This document shows positions 16,629 to 24,226 of a stretch of 25,693 nucleotides of DNA, piece after piece (within the stretch, counting starts at the first letter, position 1; every line of letters begins with the position of its first letter). Source of the DNA: Rhodothermaceae bacterium (GTDB lineage: Bacteria > Bacteroidota > Rhodothermia > Rhodothermales > Rubricoccaceae). The notes under the pieces were generated by a model. The model was not told the origin of the DNA. It worked only from the letters and a program-made list of their open reading frames with translations, and ran no database searches. The position numbers were made by a program, and so were the translations under genes. The stretch lies in assembly GCA_013003465.1 (NCBI GenBank), contig JABDIZ010000295.1, positions 1 through 25,693 of the forward strand, given 5' to 3'.

Positions 16629-17214
16629 CGACCTGACGATCCTCCGAGACCGGGCGACGCCGCACGGCGTCTTTCGCGAGAAGATGAACGACGCGGCGTC
16701 GATCCTGGCCTATGAGGCCCTACGCAAGGTCCCGCTCGCCGTGCATGAGATCGAGACACCGCTGGAGACCACGAGCGGCTACCGGCTGGCGCAAGAGATC
16801 GTCGTGGTGCCGGTGCTGCGCGCCGGGCTCGGGCTGGTGGACGGCTTCGTGCGGTTCGTGCCTGAGGCGCGTGTCGGACACCTCGGCATGTACCGCGACG
16901 AGCAGACCCACAAGCCGGTGGACTACTACTCGAACATCCCCGCCCAGGTCAAAGACGCCCGCGTATTCGTGGTGGACCCCATGCTGGCGACGGGCGGCTC
17001 GGCGGCGGGTGCGCTCAGTCACCTCAAGAGCCGGGGTGCAACCGACCTCGTTTTCGTTTGCCTCGTGGCCGCCCCCGAGGGCGTCCGGCGGCTGGCTGAA
17101 TACCACCCCGATGTGCCCGTTTACACGGCGGTGCTCGACCGGGAGTTGGACGACAACGCCTACATTCGCCCGGGCCTCGGCGACGCCGGCGACCGCATTT
17201 TCGGTACGACCTGA
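16594..17214 (+). CDS. upp: uracil phosphoribosyltransferase
   Basis: A 206-residue cytoplasmic salvage enzyme that joins uracil and PRPP to give UMP. Family marks: VPVLRAGLGLVDGF (about 70-83), the PRPP-binding loop VVDPMLATGGSAAGAL (about 127-142), CLVAAPEGVRRL, and the uracil-binding end DRELDDNAYIRPGLGDAGDRIFGT. All are intact and the length is normal. The only possible start after the in-frame stop at 16579 is GTG at 16594 (or CTG 16597), 12 nt after the inserted lipoprotein stop. The original ATG and upstream leader now serve the lipoprotein gene at 15946, so upp probably depends on readthrough and coupling from it. Its stop overlaps an ATG (TGATG at 17213-17216 region) that opens into the following frame. 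Confidence 0.96.
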   Translation: MLTVVDHPLLKRDLTILRDRATPHGVFREKMNDAASILAYEALRKVPLAVHEIETPLETTSGYRLAQEIVVVPVLRAGLGLVDGFVRFVPEARVGHLGMYRDEQTHKPVDYYSNIPAQVKDARVFVVDPMLATGGSAAGALSHLKSRGATDLVFVCLVAAPEGVRRLAEYHPDVPVYTAVLDRELDDNAYIRPGLGDAGDRIFGTT

Positions 17215-17230
17215 TGCTACTCCCTATGAT

Positions 17231-17341
17231 GTCATCCCGAGCGAGCATGGCGAGCCGAGGGATCCCTGCCGGTTCCGCGGCTTCATTGCAGCAAAGATCC
17301 ATTCGACTCCATCCGCTACGGCTCCCTCCGCTCTGGATGAC
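17231..17341. repeat. REP-like palindromic intergenic element
   Basis: GTCATCC (17231-17237) and GGATGAC (17335-17341) are perfect inverted ends. Inside them, CGAGCGAGCATGGCGAGCCG (from 17238) and the right half (CTACGGCTCCCTCCGCTCT, 17316-17334) are imperfectly complementary, and GATCC-type words flank the centre. The wording TCATCCCGAGCGA...GAGGGATC is that of a dispersed intergenic repeat family seen in many bacterial genomes. Only one copy is in this window. The start codon chosen for the antiporter (17337) lies inside its right arm. Confidence 0.7.
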
Positions 17342-19175
17342 GGGGTGGATACTCGTTGCATTCGCGCTGTTCCTCGCCGTGCCGGGCGTCGCAGCGCAGG
17401 ACTCCCTCGCGACACCTCAGATCTCCACCGAGGTACCGGTCACGTTGCAGGGGGAGGTGCCCGGTACGGCTCCGCAGGAGGACGTCATCGACGAAGCCGC
17501 AGCAACGACCGATGCGGCTCAAGAGGCGGAAGCCATAGCGGAAGTAGAGGGTGACGAAGAAGGAAGCGCCGGATGGTGGTCCATCTTTCCGGCCCTCATG
17601 GCGATTGCGCTCGCGCTCGCGTTCCGGCAGGTCGTCGTGGCGCTCTTCGCGGGTGTCTGGGTTGGGGCGTGGATTGTGACCGGTTCCATCTGGGGGCTCT
17701 TCACGGGCCTTGCCCGCACGGTGGACACGTACCTCCTCACGGCACTGGCCGACGGGGATCACGCCGCCATCATCATCTTCTCGCTCATGATCGGCGGGGT
17801 GGTGGGCATCATCCAGAAGAACGGCGGCACGGCGGGCATCGTGGGCGTGGTCACGCGATGGGCGAAGACCGGGCGGCGCGGCCAACTCGCGACGGCCATT
17901 CTCGGCGTGGCCGTCTTCTTCGACGACTACGCCAACACGCTCATCGTCGGCGGCACGATGCGGCCCATCACCGACCGGCTGCGCATCTCGCGCGAGAAGC
18001 TCGCCTACCTCGTCGACTCGACCGCTGCGCCCGTCGCTTCACTCGCCCTCGTGACGACGTGGATTGGCTATGAGGTCGGGCTTATCGGCGACGCCATTGG
18101 CCAGATCGAGGGCTACGACGAGGCGGCCTATTCGGTCTTCCTCAACTCCATCCCGTACTCATTCTACCCCATCTTCGCCCTCGTCTTCGTCTTCGCCGTG
18201 ACCATCTCGCGGCGCGACTTCGGGCCGATGCTCAAAGCCGAGCGCCGCGCCCGCCAGACGGGCCAACTCTTCGACCCCGATTCGCAGGTTGCCGCAGCTG
18301 AGGCGGAGTCGAACGCCCTGGCGCCACCGGAGGGGAAGCCGCAGCGCTGGCTCAACGCCGCCGTGCCCATTCTCACGCTCGTCGTCATCGTGCTCGGTGG
18401 GCTCTACGTGACGGGACGGTCTGCCCTGGCCGAGGCGGGGGCGACAGCCTTCCCGCTCGATCAGGTCATCCGCGAGGCCGACTCCTACCCGGCCATGATG
18501 TGGGGCTCCATGATTGCTGTGGTGGTGGCTGTGTTGCTCTCGGTCGGGCAGCGGATTCTGACGATCAACGAGGCGGTCGAGGCGTGGTACGCGGGCGTCC
18601 GCTCGATGCTGCTCGCCATCATCATCTTGCTCCTCGCGTGGGCACTCGCCAACGTCAACGACGACCTCGGCACCGCGCCCTTCCTCGTCACGCTGCTCTC
18701 CGATACCCTCTCGCCGGGCCTCGTCCCCGCCATCGTCTTCCTTCTGGCTGCCGCCACGGCCTTCGCGACGGGCTCCTCGTGGGGCACGATGGGCATCCTG
18801 ATGCCGCTCGTGATTCCGCTCGCCTGGGGCGTCCTCGACGCGAGCGGATCGCACTCGCTCGCCGAGCACAGCCACATTGTCTACTCGACCGTCTCCGTCG
18901 TGCTGGCGGGCGCGGTCTGGGGCGACCACTGCTCGCCGATCTCCGACACCACCATTCTCTCCTCACTCGCCTGTTCCTGCGACCACATCGACCACGTGCG
19001 GACGCAACTCCCCTACGCGATGGTGGTGGGGACCGTCGCACTCCTCCTCGGCACCCTGCCGACGGCCTACGGCTTCCCCTGGTGGATCGCCATGCCGGTT
19101 GGGGCGGCCCTGCTGATCGGCGGGCTCTGGTTCTTCGGCGAGCGGGTTGAAGAACGGGCCCCTGTAGAGGGCTGA
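17337..19175 (+). CDS. nhaC: Na+/H+ antiporter, NhaC family
   Basis: A 612-residue inner-membrane antiporter, larger than typical NhaC (about 450-550). Residues 1-21 form a signal-peptide-like segment ending AAQ. An acidic, Ala/Glu-rich linker follows to about residue 75, then about 11-12 membrane helices. Conserved NhaC blocks: FFDDYANTLIVGGTMRPITD, LVDSTAAPVASLALVTTW, GSSWGTMGILMPLVIPL and WGDHCSPISDTTILSS, with Asp pairs likely to bind the cation. ATG 17337 is preferred because the signal segment begins there; the frame is open to ATG 17214, overlapping the upp stop, but that extension of 41 residues is encoded by the REP-like repeat and looks like non-protein sequence. It exchanges internal Na+ for H+, fitting a marine or salt-exposed life. 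The Na+-driven symporter upstream would use the gradient this exchanger maintains. Confidence 0.92.
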   Translation: MTGWILVAFALFLAVPGVAAQDSLATPQISTEVPVTLQGEVPGTAPQEDVIDEAAATTDAAQEAEAIAEVEGDEEGSAGWWSIFPALMAIALALAFRQVVVALFAGVWVGAWIVTGSIWGLFTGLARTVDTYLLTALADGDHAAIIIFSLMIGGVVGIIQKNGGTAGIVGVVTRWAKTGRRGQLATAILGVAVFFDDYANTLIVGGTMRPITDRLRISREKLAYLVDSTAAPVASLALVTTWIGYEVGLIGDAIGQIEGYDEAAYSVFLNSIPYSFYPIFALVFVFAVTISRRDFGPMLKAERRARQTGQLFDPDSQVAAAEAESNALAPPEGKPQRWLNAAVPILTLVVIVLGGLYVTGRSALAEAGATAFPLDQVIREADSYPAMMWGSMIAVVVAVLLSVGQRILTINEAVEAWYAGVRSMLLAIIILLLAWALANVNDDLGTAPFLVTLLSDTLSPGLVPAIVFLLAAATAFATGSSWGTMGILMPLVIPLAWGVLDASGSHSLAEHSHIVYSTVSVVLAGAVWGDHCSPISDTTILSSLACSCDHIDHVRTQLPYAMVVGTVALLLGTLPTAYGFPWWIAMPVGAALLIGGLWFFGERVEERAPVEG

Positions 19176-19186
19176 ATGGCTGCTTG

Positions 19187-19864
19187 ATGGAGGTACTCTA
19201 CCTCGACAACCACCTGCTCGTCGTCGTCAAGCCGCCCGGGCTGCTGGCGCAGGCCGACCGCACGGGTGACACCGACCTGCTCACGCAGGGCAAGGCCTTC
19301 CTCAAGGAGAAATTCGACAAACCCGGCAACGTCTTCCTGGGTCTCGTGCATCGCCTCGACCGGCCGGTGAGCGGCGTGATGGTGTTGGCGCGCACCTCGA
19401 AGGCGGCCGGGCGACTGAGCAAAGCGTTTCGGGAGCGGCGCGTCGAGAAGCGCTACCTCGCGCTCGTGGAGGGGCGAATGAGCGGGGCAGGGGAGCGAGA
19501 AGACTACCTCCTGAAAGAGGACGGTCGCGTCCGCATCGTGTCGGCCGATCATCCCAAGGGCAAACGTGCCGTGCTACGCTGGCAGGCACTAGGCGAAGAG
19601 GGCAGACTCTCCCTCGTCGAGGTCAAGCTGCTGACCGGGCGGGCGCATCAGGTGCGCGTGCAACTGGCGGCCCTCGGTACGCCCATCCTCGGCGACTTCC
19701 GCTACGGCGCCACCCGCGAACTCGACGGCCGCAACCTCGCCCTGCACGCCTACCGACTCGCCTTCGAGCACCCCGTACGGCGGGAGCCGCTGGTGTTTAC
19801 AGCCCCGCCGCCCGTGTCGTGGCAGGGACGCTTCTCGGCGTCGATAAAGCGGCTGGTAGCTTAG
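19187..19864 (+). CDS. RluA-family pseudouridine synthase
   Basis: A 225-residue single-domain pseudouridine synthase. It begins directly at the catalytic domain (MEVLYLDNHLLVVVKPPGLL), without the S4 RNA-binding domain of RluC/RluD. The catalytic motif HRLDRPVSG has Asp at 58. Further family blocks are KRYLALVEG, LLTGRAHQVRVQLAALG (about 145-161), PILGDFRYG and LALHAYRLAFEHP. It isomerises uridine in rRNA or tRNA; the exact site cannot be told from sequence, and the size is that of the RluA/TruC/YlyB-like group. ATG 19187 is chosen over a TTG at 19184. It follows the antiporter by 11 nt, so it may be cotranscribed. Followed by 129 nt before the next gene. Confidence 0.93.
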   Translation: MEVLYLDNHLLVVVKPPGLLAQADRTGDTDLLTQGKAFLKEKFDKPGNVFLGLVHRLDRPVSGVMVLARTSKAAGRLSKAFRERRVEKRYLALVEGRMSGAGEREDYLLKEDGRVRIVSADHPKGKRAVLRWQALGEEGRLSLVEVKLLTGRAHQVRVQLAALGTPILGDFRYGATRELDGRNLALHAYRLAFEHPVRREPLVFTAPPPVSWQGRFSASIKRLVA

Positions 19865-19993
19865 TCTCGTGTAGAGGTCGCGTTTGGGTGCTGACGGGTA
19901 CGAGAAAGGGGATGATGCAGGGTGTTTTGGTGTGACATAACGTAGGCACTCGTCCGGTGTAGACTAGCTCACTTCACCAAACGGACTCGTGTC

Positions 19994-20653
19994 ATGACGA
20001 TCGGACCGACCAACGAAGAGCTCGCCAGTGTGCTCGAACAGATGGCGGGGCTCCTCACCAAGCTCAACGAACCCAACCCGTACCGCCTCCAGGCCTATCT
20101 CCAGGCCGCGGCCATGATCCGCGACCACGACGAGCCGCTCGTGCTGCTCTACGGCCGGGGCGGGCGCGACGCGCTCACAGAACTGCCCGGCATCGGTGTC
20201 AGCCTGGCGCTGCACCTCGGGCAGTATATCGAGAACGGGCGGGCGGGTCTGCACGACCGCCTCATGGAAGCGGCGGATCCGGTGGCGCTGCTCGCCAGCG
20301 TGCCGGGCCTTGGCGACGCGCTTGCGCGCCGCATCGTCCGCGAACTGGGTGTGACTACGCTGACCGAGCTGGAGCGGGCCGTCAACGACGGTCGCCTCGC
20401 CTCGCTGGACGGTTTCGGGCCGCGCCGCCTCGAAGGGTTGCGCCTCCAACTCGCCGCCATCCTGAGCCGCGCTGCGCGTCGCCGCGCCCGTCGTGTTCGT
20501 CGCGATGTGGTGCGTATGGCCGCTGCGCATACCCGCGCTGAAGCACAGGCGGAACGTGAGGCGGTCGGTACGGCGCTCGCTGTTGAGGAAGCGGCAGGTG
20601 CAGAAACACAGCACGCGGTCGTCTATTCGCTCTTTCCGCCTGCTGCCGCGTAG
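19994..20653 (+). CDS. helix-hairpin-helix protein resembling the N-terminal part of PolX
   Basis: A 219-residue protein. The first 90 residues match the 8-kDa domain of X-family polymerases (NEELASVLEQMAGLL, PYRLQAYLQAAAMI). LPGIG at 64-68 is the first helix-hairpin-helix turn, VPGLG at 103-107 the second and LDGFG at 138-142 the third. After about 150 the sequence turns into a very Arg-rich helix (SRAARRRARRVRRDVVRM) and an Ala/Glu tail. No polymerase palm, no nucleotidyl-transfer Asp pair and no PHP exonuclease domain are present. Likely a structure-specific DNA-binding protein working in repair, in the cytoplasm. ATG 19994 puts the domain start where it should be. Monocistronic by position: 129 nt upstream of it is gene-free and the next gene is convergent. 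Confidence 0.82.
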   Translation: MTIGPTNEELASVLEQMAGLLTKLNEPNPYRLQAYLQAAAMIRDHDEPLVLLYGRGGRDALTELPGIGVSLALHLGQYIENGRAGLHDRLMEAADPVALLASVPGLGDALARRIVRELGVTTLTELERAVNDGRLASLDGFGPRRLEGLRLQLAAILSRAARRRARRVRRDVVRMAAAHTRAEAQAEREAVGTALAVEEAAGAETQHAVVYSLFPPAAA

Positions 20654-20693
20654 CGATGGCGTTCCAACCACTCGGCCGCCAGGGTATCCGGTG

Positions 20694-22001
20694 CTACTCC
20701 GCAAGCGGCATCAGGCGATGGCGGAGTACGTACTGGCCTATTCGGCTGCCGAGTTCAACGCCCTCGATCGAATCATAGCGAAAGTGAATGCCGAGGTAGA
20801 CCCGCGACAGGGCACATTCCATCGCGGCCTCTGAAAACCGATCAAAGGATCGGGTCGAGGGCCTCATCTCCATCTTGCCGGAGAACGGACCGGCCAGGTC
20901 GACCTGGGCAGTAGTCATGGTGAACGGATAGTCGTCCCCAAACGTATCGGCGAGTGCCGTCATCGCAGCCGCGCAGGCGGTGCCGTGTGCGGAGGGGTAC
21001 GATGGGAAGGCATAGGTGTGCTGATGCGTGTTGGTCCAGTTGGCTTCAGGAGCGGTATCGGGATTCCCATCGTGCTCGGCCCAGCGGATCGCGGTGTACG
21101 GTCGCCAATGGTTGTAATGGAACTTGTTCTCGAAGGAGCTGACGTAGGCGTCGAAGATGCTGATGTTGAGCAAGGCGAAAAGCCGTGCGGCCTCGGCGAG
21201 GCCCACCGGCTCGCGCACGACGAGGTCGCGCGCGAGCCGGTTCACGGAGTTCTCGGCAAAGTCCTTCCACCACAGCGCGAGGTGCGTCTGATCTACCGTC
21301 CGGGCAACGCTCTGGAACCGGCCCACCTCTTTCACCTCCAGGTACGCCTCTGTATACGCCTCACTCTCAATGGGCGGTGGCGGAGGAGCACGAAACGCAT
21401 CGAGTTGATCCAGAGCGAACGGCCGCGCAGCCCCCCAGCCGGCCCCGAAGATGAATCCCTCTGGGGTGCCGCTGTGTTCGTTGAATTCAGCATAGACGCC
21501 AGGTCCCATGGGGTGCCACTGGTACGCGGCTTCCTGGTCCCAACCATCGTTTTCGCGCAGGTGGAGGATGGCCTGGGCCGCGGCATTGCCCAGGGCGATG
21601 CCACGCGTGCGTGCGGCCTCGGGCGTCACCGTGGCCAGCCAGGAATCGCGTTGGGCTTCTAACACCGCTCGCTGATCAGCGTACTGATCGATAGCCACGG
21701 CGAATGCGGCTTGGGCAACCGCCGCGACTGGGCTGGCGTCCGGTTCCAGCGCTTCGTACACGTAGGACTGGTAGCCGCCGCTGATACTGGTGAGGGCGTC
21801 ATGCATGGCGATGTGCATCATCGCTGCCGTGCGTAGTCCCTTGAGCGTCAGGAATCCGTCTTCAGCTTCGGCAAGCTGGAGGACAAGTTCGTTCCATTCG
21901 ACCACGATGTCAGGAGACTGTGCGTGCAGGACTACCGACACGGCTCTGCTCGCAGGGGCGAGGGCGAGAGCGAGGAGGACAACGGCTGTACGGGCGTTCA
22001 T
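20694..22001 (-). CDS. vanadium-dependent haloperoxidase-type enzyme (PAP2 superfamily), secreted
   Basis: A 435-residue protein. A signal peptide covers about 1-27 (RTAVVLLALALAPASRA, then HAQ). The C-terminal half carries the vanadate/phosphate pocket: K293 and R300 in NKFHYNHWRP, S337 and H339 in YPSAHGT, and R400 and H406 in SRVYLGIHF. The spacings (K+7R, S+2H, R+6H) equal those of the fungal chloroperoxidase set K353/R360, S402/H404, R490/H496. The Gly between Ser and His is Ala here. Members oxidise halides with H2O2, or act as phosphatases; many bacterial homologues have no proven halide activity. It is probably periplasmic or secreted. It is divergent from an HxlR regulator 103 nt away, likely its controller. 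Composition is less GC-rich than in the housekeeping regions. Confidence 0.88.
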   Translation of the reverse strand: MNARTAVVLLALALAPASRAVSVVLHAQSPDIVVEWNELVLQLAEAEDGFLTLKGLRTAAMMHIAMHDALTSISGGYQSYVYEALEPDASPVAAVAQAAFAVAIDQYADQRAVLEAQRDSWLATVTPEAARTRGIALGNAAAQAILHLRENDGWDQEAAYQWHPMGPGVYAEFNEHSGTPEGFIFGAGWGAARPFALDQLDAFRAPPPPPIESEAYTEAYLEVKEVGRFQSVARTVDQTHLALWWKDFAENSVNRLARDLVVREPVGLAEAARLFALLNISIFDAYVSSFENKFHYNHWRPYTAIRWAEHDGNPDTAPEANWTNTHQHTYAFPSYPSAHGTACAAAMTALADTFGDDYPFTMTTAQVDLAGPFSGKMEMRPSTRSFDRFSEAAMECALSRVYLGIHFRYDSIEGVELGSRIGQYVLRHRLMPLAE

Positions 22002-22070
22002 GGTTGTCTCCGATGGAGTTGTCTCTGAGGGGTGCCATCACTAACCTAGGAGGGGTGAAAAAGCAAAACC

Positions 22071-22087
22071 ACTACTATATCTGTAGT
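22071..22087. promoter_or_regulatory. palindrome between divergent HxlR and haloperoxidase genes, candidate operator
   Basis: ACTAC (22071-22075) and GTAGT (22083-22087) are perfect inverted arms around TATATCT. The site lies 18 nt before the HxlR ATG and 70 nt before the haloperoxidase ATG. It includes a TATAT word that could be a -10 box of the regulator gene, so binding would block transcription. HxlR-type dimers bind short AT-rich palindromes, which fits; direct proof is absent. Confidence 0.45.
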
Positions 22088-22104
22088 TAGCGACGAGGCG
22101 CGCC

Positions 22105-22821
22105 ATGAAGCGAGGCTATGGTCAGTATTGCCCGCTGGCACTGGCCAGTGAACTGCTGGGCCAACGGTGGACGGTCCTCGTGATCAGCAGGGTGGTCGAT
22201 GGGTGCACGACCTTCAGCGAGATTCGCCGTGGACTCCCGCGGATCTCCCCCTCGATGCTGTCGCGGCGCCTGGTGGAGCTTGAAGATGCCGGGATCATCC
22301 GTCGGCGCAAGCGCACGGATCGATCGACCTACACCTATCACCCCACAGCCGCCGGCAAGGACCTCGAAGACATCATCGAGAAGATGGCGATCTGGGGTCA
22401 GCATTGGGCGCGCGATATGTCGATGGATGACCTGGACTCAGCCTTTCTGGCCTGGAGCATGCACCTGCGCCTCAACACGGACGCCATGCCGCCGGGCCGA
22501 ACAGTGCTCGAATTCGACTTCGCGAATCCTCCAGAGGAGAACGAACGGTTCTGGTTGGTCAACGAGGACGGCCACGTGGACATGTGCCTGAAGCATCCAG
22601 GGTTCGAGACAGACCTGCTCGTGGAGTCGAACCTGCGTCGTTTTGTGGAGACATGGCGAGGCTTTCGGGACCTGGGCGAGGAACTCCGCTCGGGTCAGAT
22701 CACATTGACAGGTCCACGACAACTCAAGAGAGCCTTTCCCGCGTGGCTGCTATTGAGCACATTCGCCCCGTATGCGCGCAAGCGGCCGGGGCTTGAAAGG
22801 CAACTAGCTGGACGCTGTTAG
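22105..22821 (+). CDS. HxlR-family winged-helix regulator with C-terminal extension
   Basis: A 238-residue protein. Residues 1-95 are an HxlR winged helix: YCPLALASELLGQRWTVLVI begins with the conserved Cys-Pro, then FSEIRRGLPRISPSMLSRRLVELEDAGIIRR (about 37-67) is the recognition helix region and YTYHPTAAGKDLE the wing and following helix. C9 is the only Cys near the DNA-binding domain and sits where redox- or electrophile-sensing members have theirs. Residues about 105-235 form a second domain resembling the SCP2-like extension of larger HxlR proteins (FWLVNEDGHVDMCLKHPGFETDLLVESNLRRF). It probably controls its own gene and the divergent haloperoxidase. ATG 22105 is well placed. The gene ends 14 nt from the convergent PDZ gene. 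Confidence 0.9.
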   Translation: MKRGYGQYCPLALASELLGQRWTVLVISRVVDGCTTFSEIRRGLPRISPSMLSRRLVELEDAGIIRRRKRTDRSTYTYHPTAAGKDLEDIIEKMAIWGQHWARDMSMDDLDSAFLAWSMHLRLNTDAMPPGRTVLEFDFANPPEENERFWLVNEDGHVDMCLKHPGFETDLLVESNLRRFVETWRGFRDLGEELRSGQITLTGPRQLKRAFPAWLLLSTFAPYARKRPGLERQLAGRC

Positions 22822-22835
22822 CGGATGCGTTGGGA

Positions 22836-24161
22836 TCAGAGGCGTCGCACGACGCTCATGCGTACGGTGTGAACGGTGCCGCTGCGCAAGATCCGCACGT
22901 CGAGTACAACAGGAGTCTTCTGGCCGCTTTCTTGCGCCGCGGTCTGGTCTACCATCGTCTGCCACTCGCGTCGGGTCCACCCCGATGCGTCGGTATCGTC
23001 AACAGCCAGCAACTGATCGCCCGGTTGCAGGCCCGCCTCAGCCGCAGGCGAGTTTGGGGCAACCGAGTGCACGATGAGCTCCCCTGCAGCATCGCGGTCT
23101 ACAGCTTCCCAGCGTAGGCCCGTTACGGCATAGATGTAGGGCTCGGCAGCGCGCGGGGTCGGGGCAAGCCAGAGCTGTTCCCCCGGCACATCGTAGAACA
23201 CTCGATAGCGGTCGAGGAGGCCGAGACCGATCAACCCATCATGCTCGGGATACGCATCGGCACCCTCTGTCTCTTGAGCCATTGACAGCACTGGCTGTTC
23301 GATGCGAAGGGTTCCAATGGACACGCTCTGAATGCGGCCAAACAGGCTTTGCAGGGCACCGCCGAGTCCTGTTTCAGAATCAGAGGAGATCGTTGGGGAA
23401 ATGCGCTCGGAGAGATTGTGGGTCTCTGTAAACCCCGTGGTGAGGCGCAGCGCCCCGCCCATCCCAAAATCAAGCAGGAATAGTCCATCCACCTGTTCGT
23501 CGTCAGTAAGGTGGAGTGTGACGGGGACAGCAGGCTTGCGACCGCGTTCCATCCAGGTGATCGGAACGGCGCTGGCTTCGGGTGGAGGGGCGAAGCTTCC
23601 AGGATCGTGTAGCACGAAGCGTTCGTGCTCAAAGTCAAACTCAAGGACGTAGGCGGCGAGCAGATCGATGCCAAAGAGGCCATCCACGGGCCGCCCGAGT
23701 GCTCCGGCCATCATCGAATCGAGTGGAATGACGGGCGTGAGGGGAAAGGAGCGCTCGAAGGTGCTGCCCGGCTGTGTCGGCAGACCATCGCGTACCGTCA
23801 GATCGCGCGCGAAGGTGACGGTGTGCTGGGCGCTTCCTGCACCCCCAACGGTGACGGGACCACCGTAGCCGACCTCCTCGCCCCCGAAGGTTGGCAGTCC
23901 GTTACGGCGTGCGAAGCGTTCGTCGAGCAGCACGCCTTGTACCGGGTCGTAGACGAGCACGGCGCCGAGGCTGTCGTTCAGGGTAACGCGGACGAAAATG
24001 TGGTTGATGTAGTCGAACGGGATCGTGTCGAGCACACTCAGCGGGGTCGGGGTTGCTGGCGGATCATCTGGCTGAGCACAGGCGGGTAGCGGAATGGAAA
24101 CGAGGCCGACGAGCATGACCAAACAGGTCAGGAGCGTAGAGCGGGAGAAGTACGAAGGCAT
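22836..24161 (-). CDS. exported aspartyl-protease-fold protein with PDZ domain, catalytic triads degenerate
   Basis: A 441-residue protein. A signal peptide covers 1-30 (LLTCLVMLVGLVSIPLPACAQ). Two retropepsin-like half domains follow (about 45-185 and 195-345), then a PDZ domain (about 350-441, with SVAPNSPAAEAGLQPGDQLLAVDD). In active relatives each half has a LLDTGA-type loop. Here the first reads VYDPVQG (D72-P-V) and the second LLDFGMGG (D231-F-G). The Asp is kept in both but the Thr/Ser is lost, and the Gly is lost in the first. FGIDLLAAYVLEFDF and IGLGLLDRYRVFYDV are the matching second-strand motifs of each half. It may bind peptides without cutting, or use an unusual site. It is the third gene of a minus-strand run with the unknown small protein and DUF72, 65 nt downstream of the former. 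Confidence 0.82.
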   Translation of the reverse strand: MPSYFSRSTLLTCLVMLVGLVSIPLPACAQPDDPPATPTPLSVLDTIPFDYINHIFVRVTLNDSLGAVLVYDPVQGVLLDERFARRNGLPTFGGEEVGYGGPVTVGGAGSAQHTVTFARDLTVRDGLPTQPGSTFERSFPLTPVIPLDSMMAGALGRPVDGLFGIDLLAAYVLEFDFEHERFVLHDPGSFAPPPEASAVPITWMERGRKPAVPVTLHLTDDEQVDGLFLLDFGMGGALRLTTGFTETHNLSERISPTISSDSETGLGGALQSLFGRIQSVSIGTLRIEQPVLSMAQETEGADAYPEHDGLIGLGLLDRYRVFYDVPGEQLWLAPTPRAAEPYIYAVTGLRWEAVDRDAAGELIVHSVAPNSPAAEAGLQPGDQLLAVDDTDASGWTRREWQTMVDQTAAQESGQKTPVVLDVRILRSGTVHTVRMSVVRRL

Positions 24162-24226
24162 TGAAGAGAAGCAGGTAACACCGATCCCCTAGATGGATAG
24201 CGTCCACCGAAGTTGCCCTGTGACGC

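Noticed and set aside
17214..17336. Antiporter start at 17214
   Set aside because: The 41 extra residues are encoded by the REP-like element and would precede a complete signal-peptide-like segment. It is kept only as an alternative.
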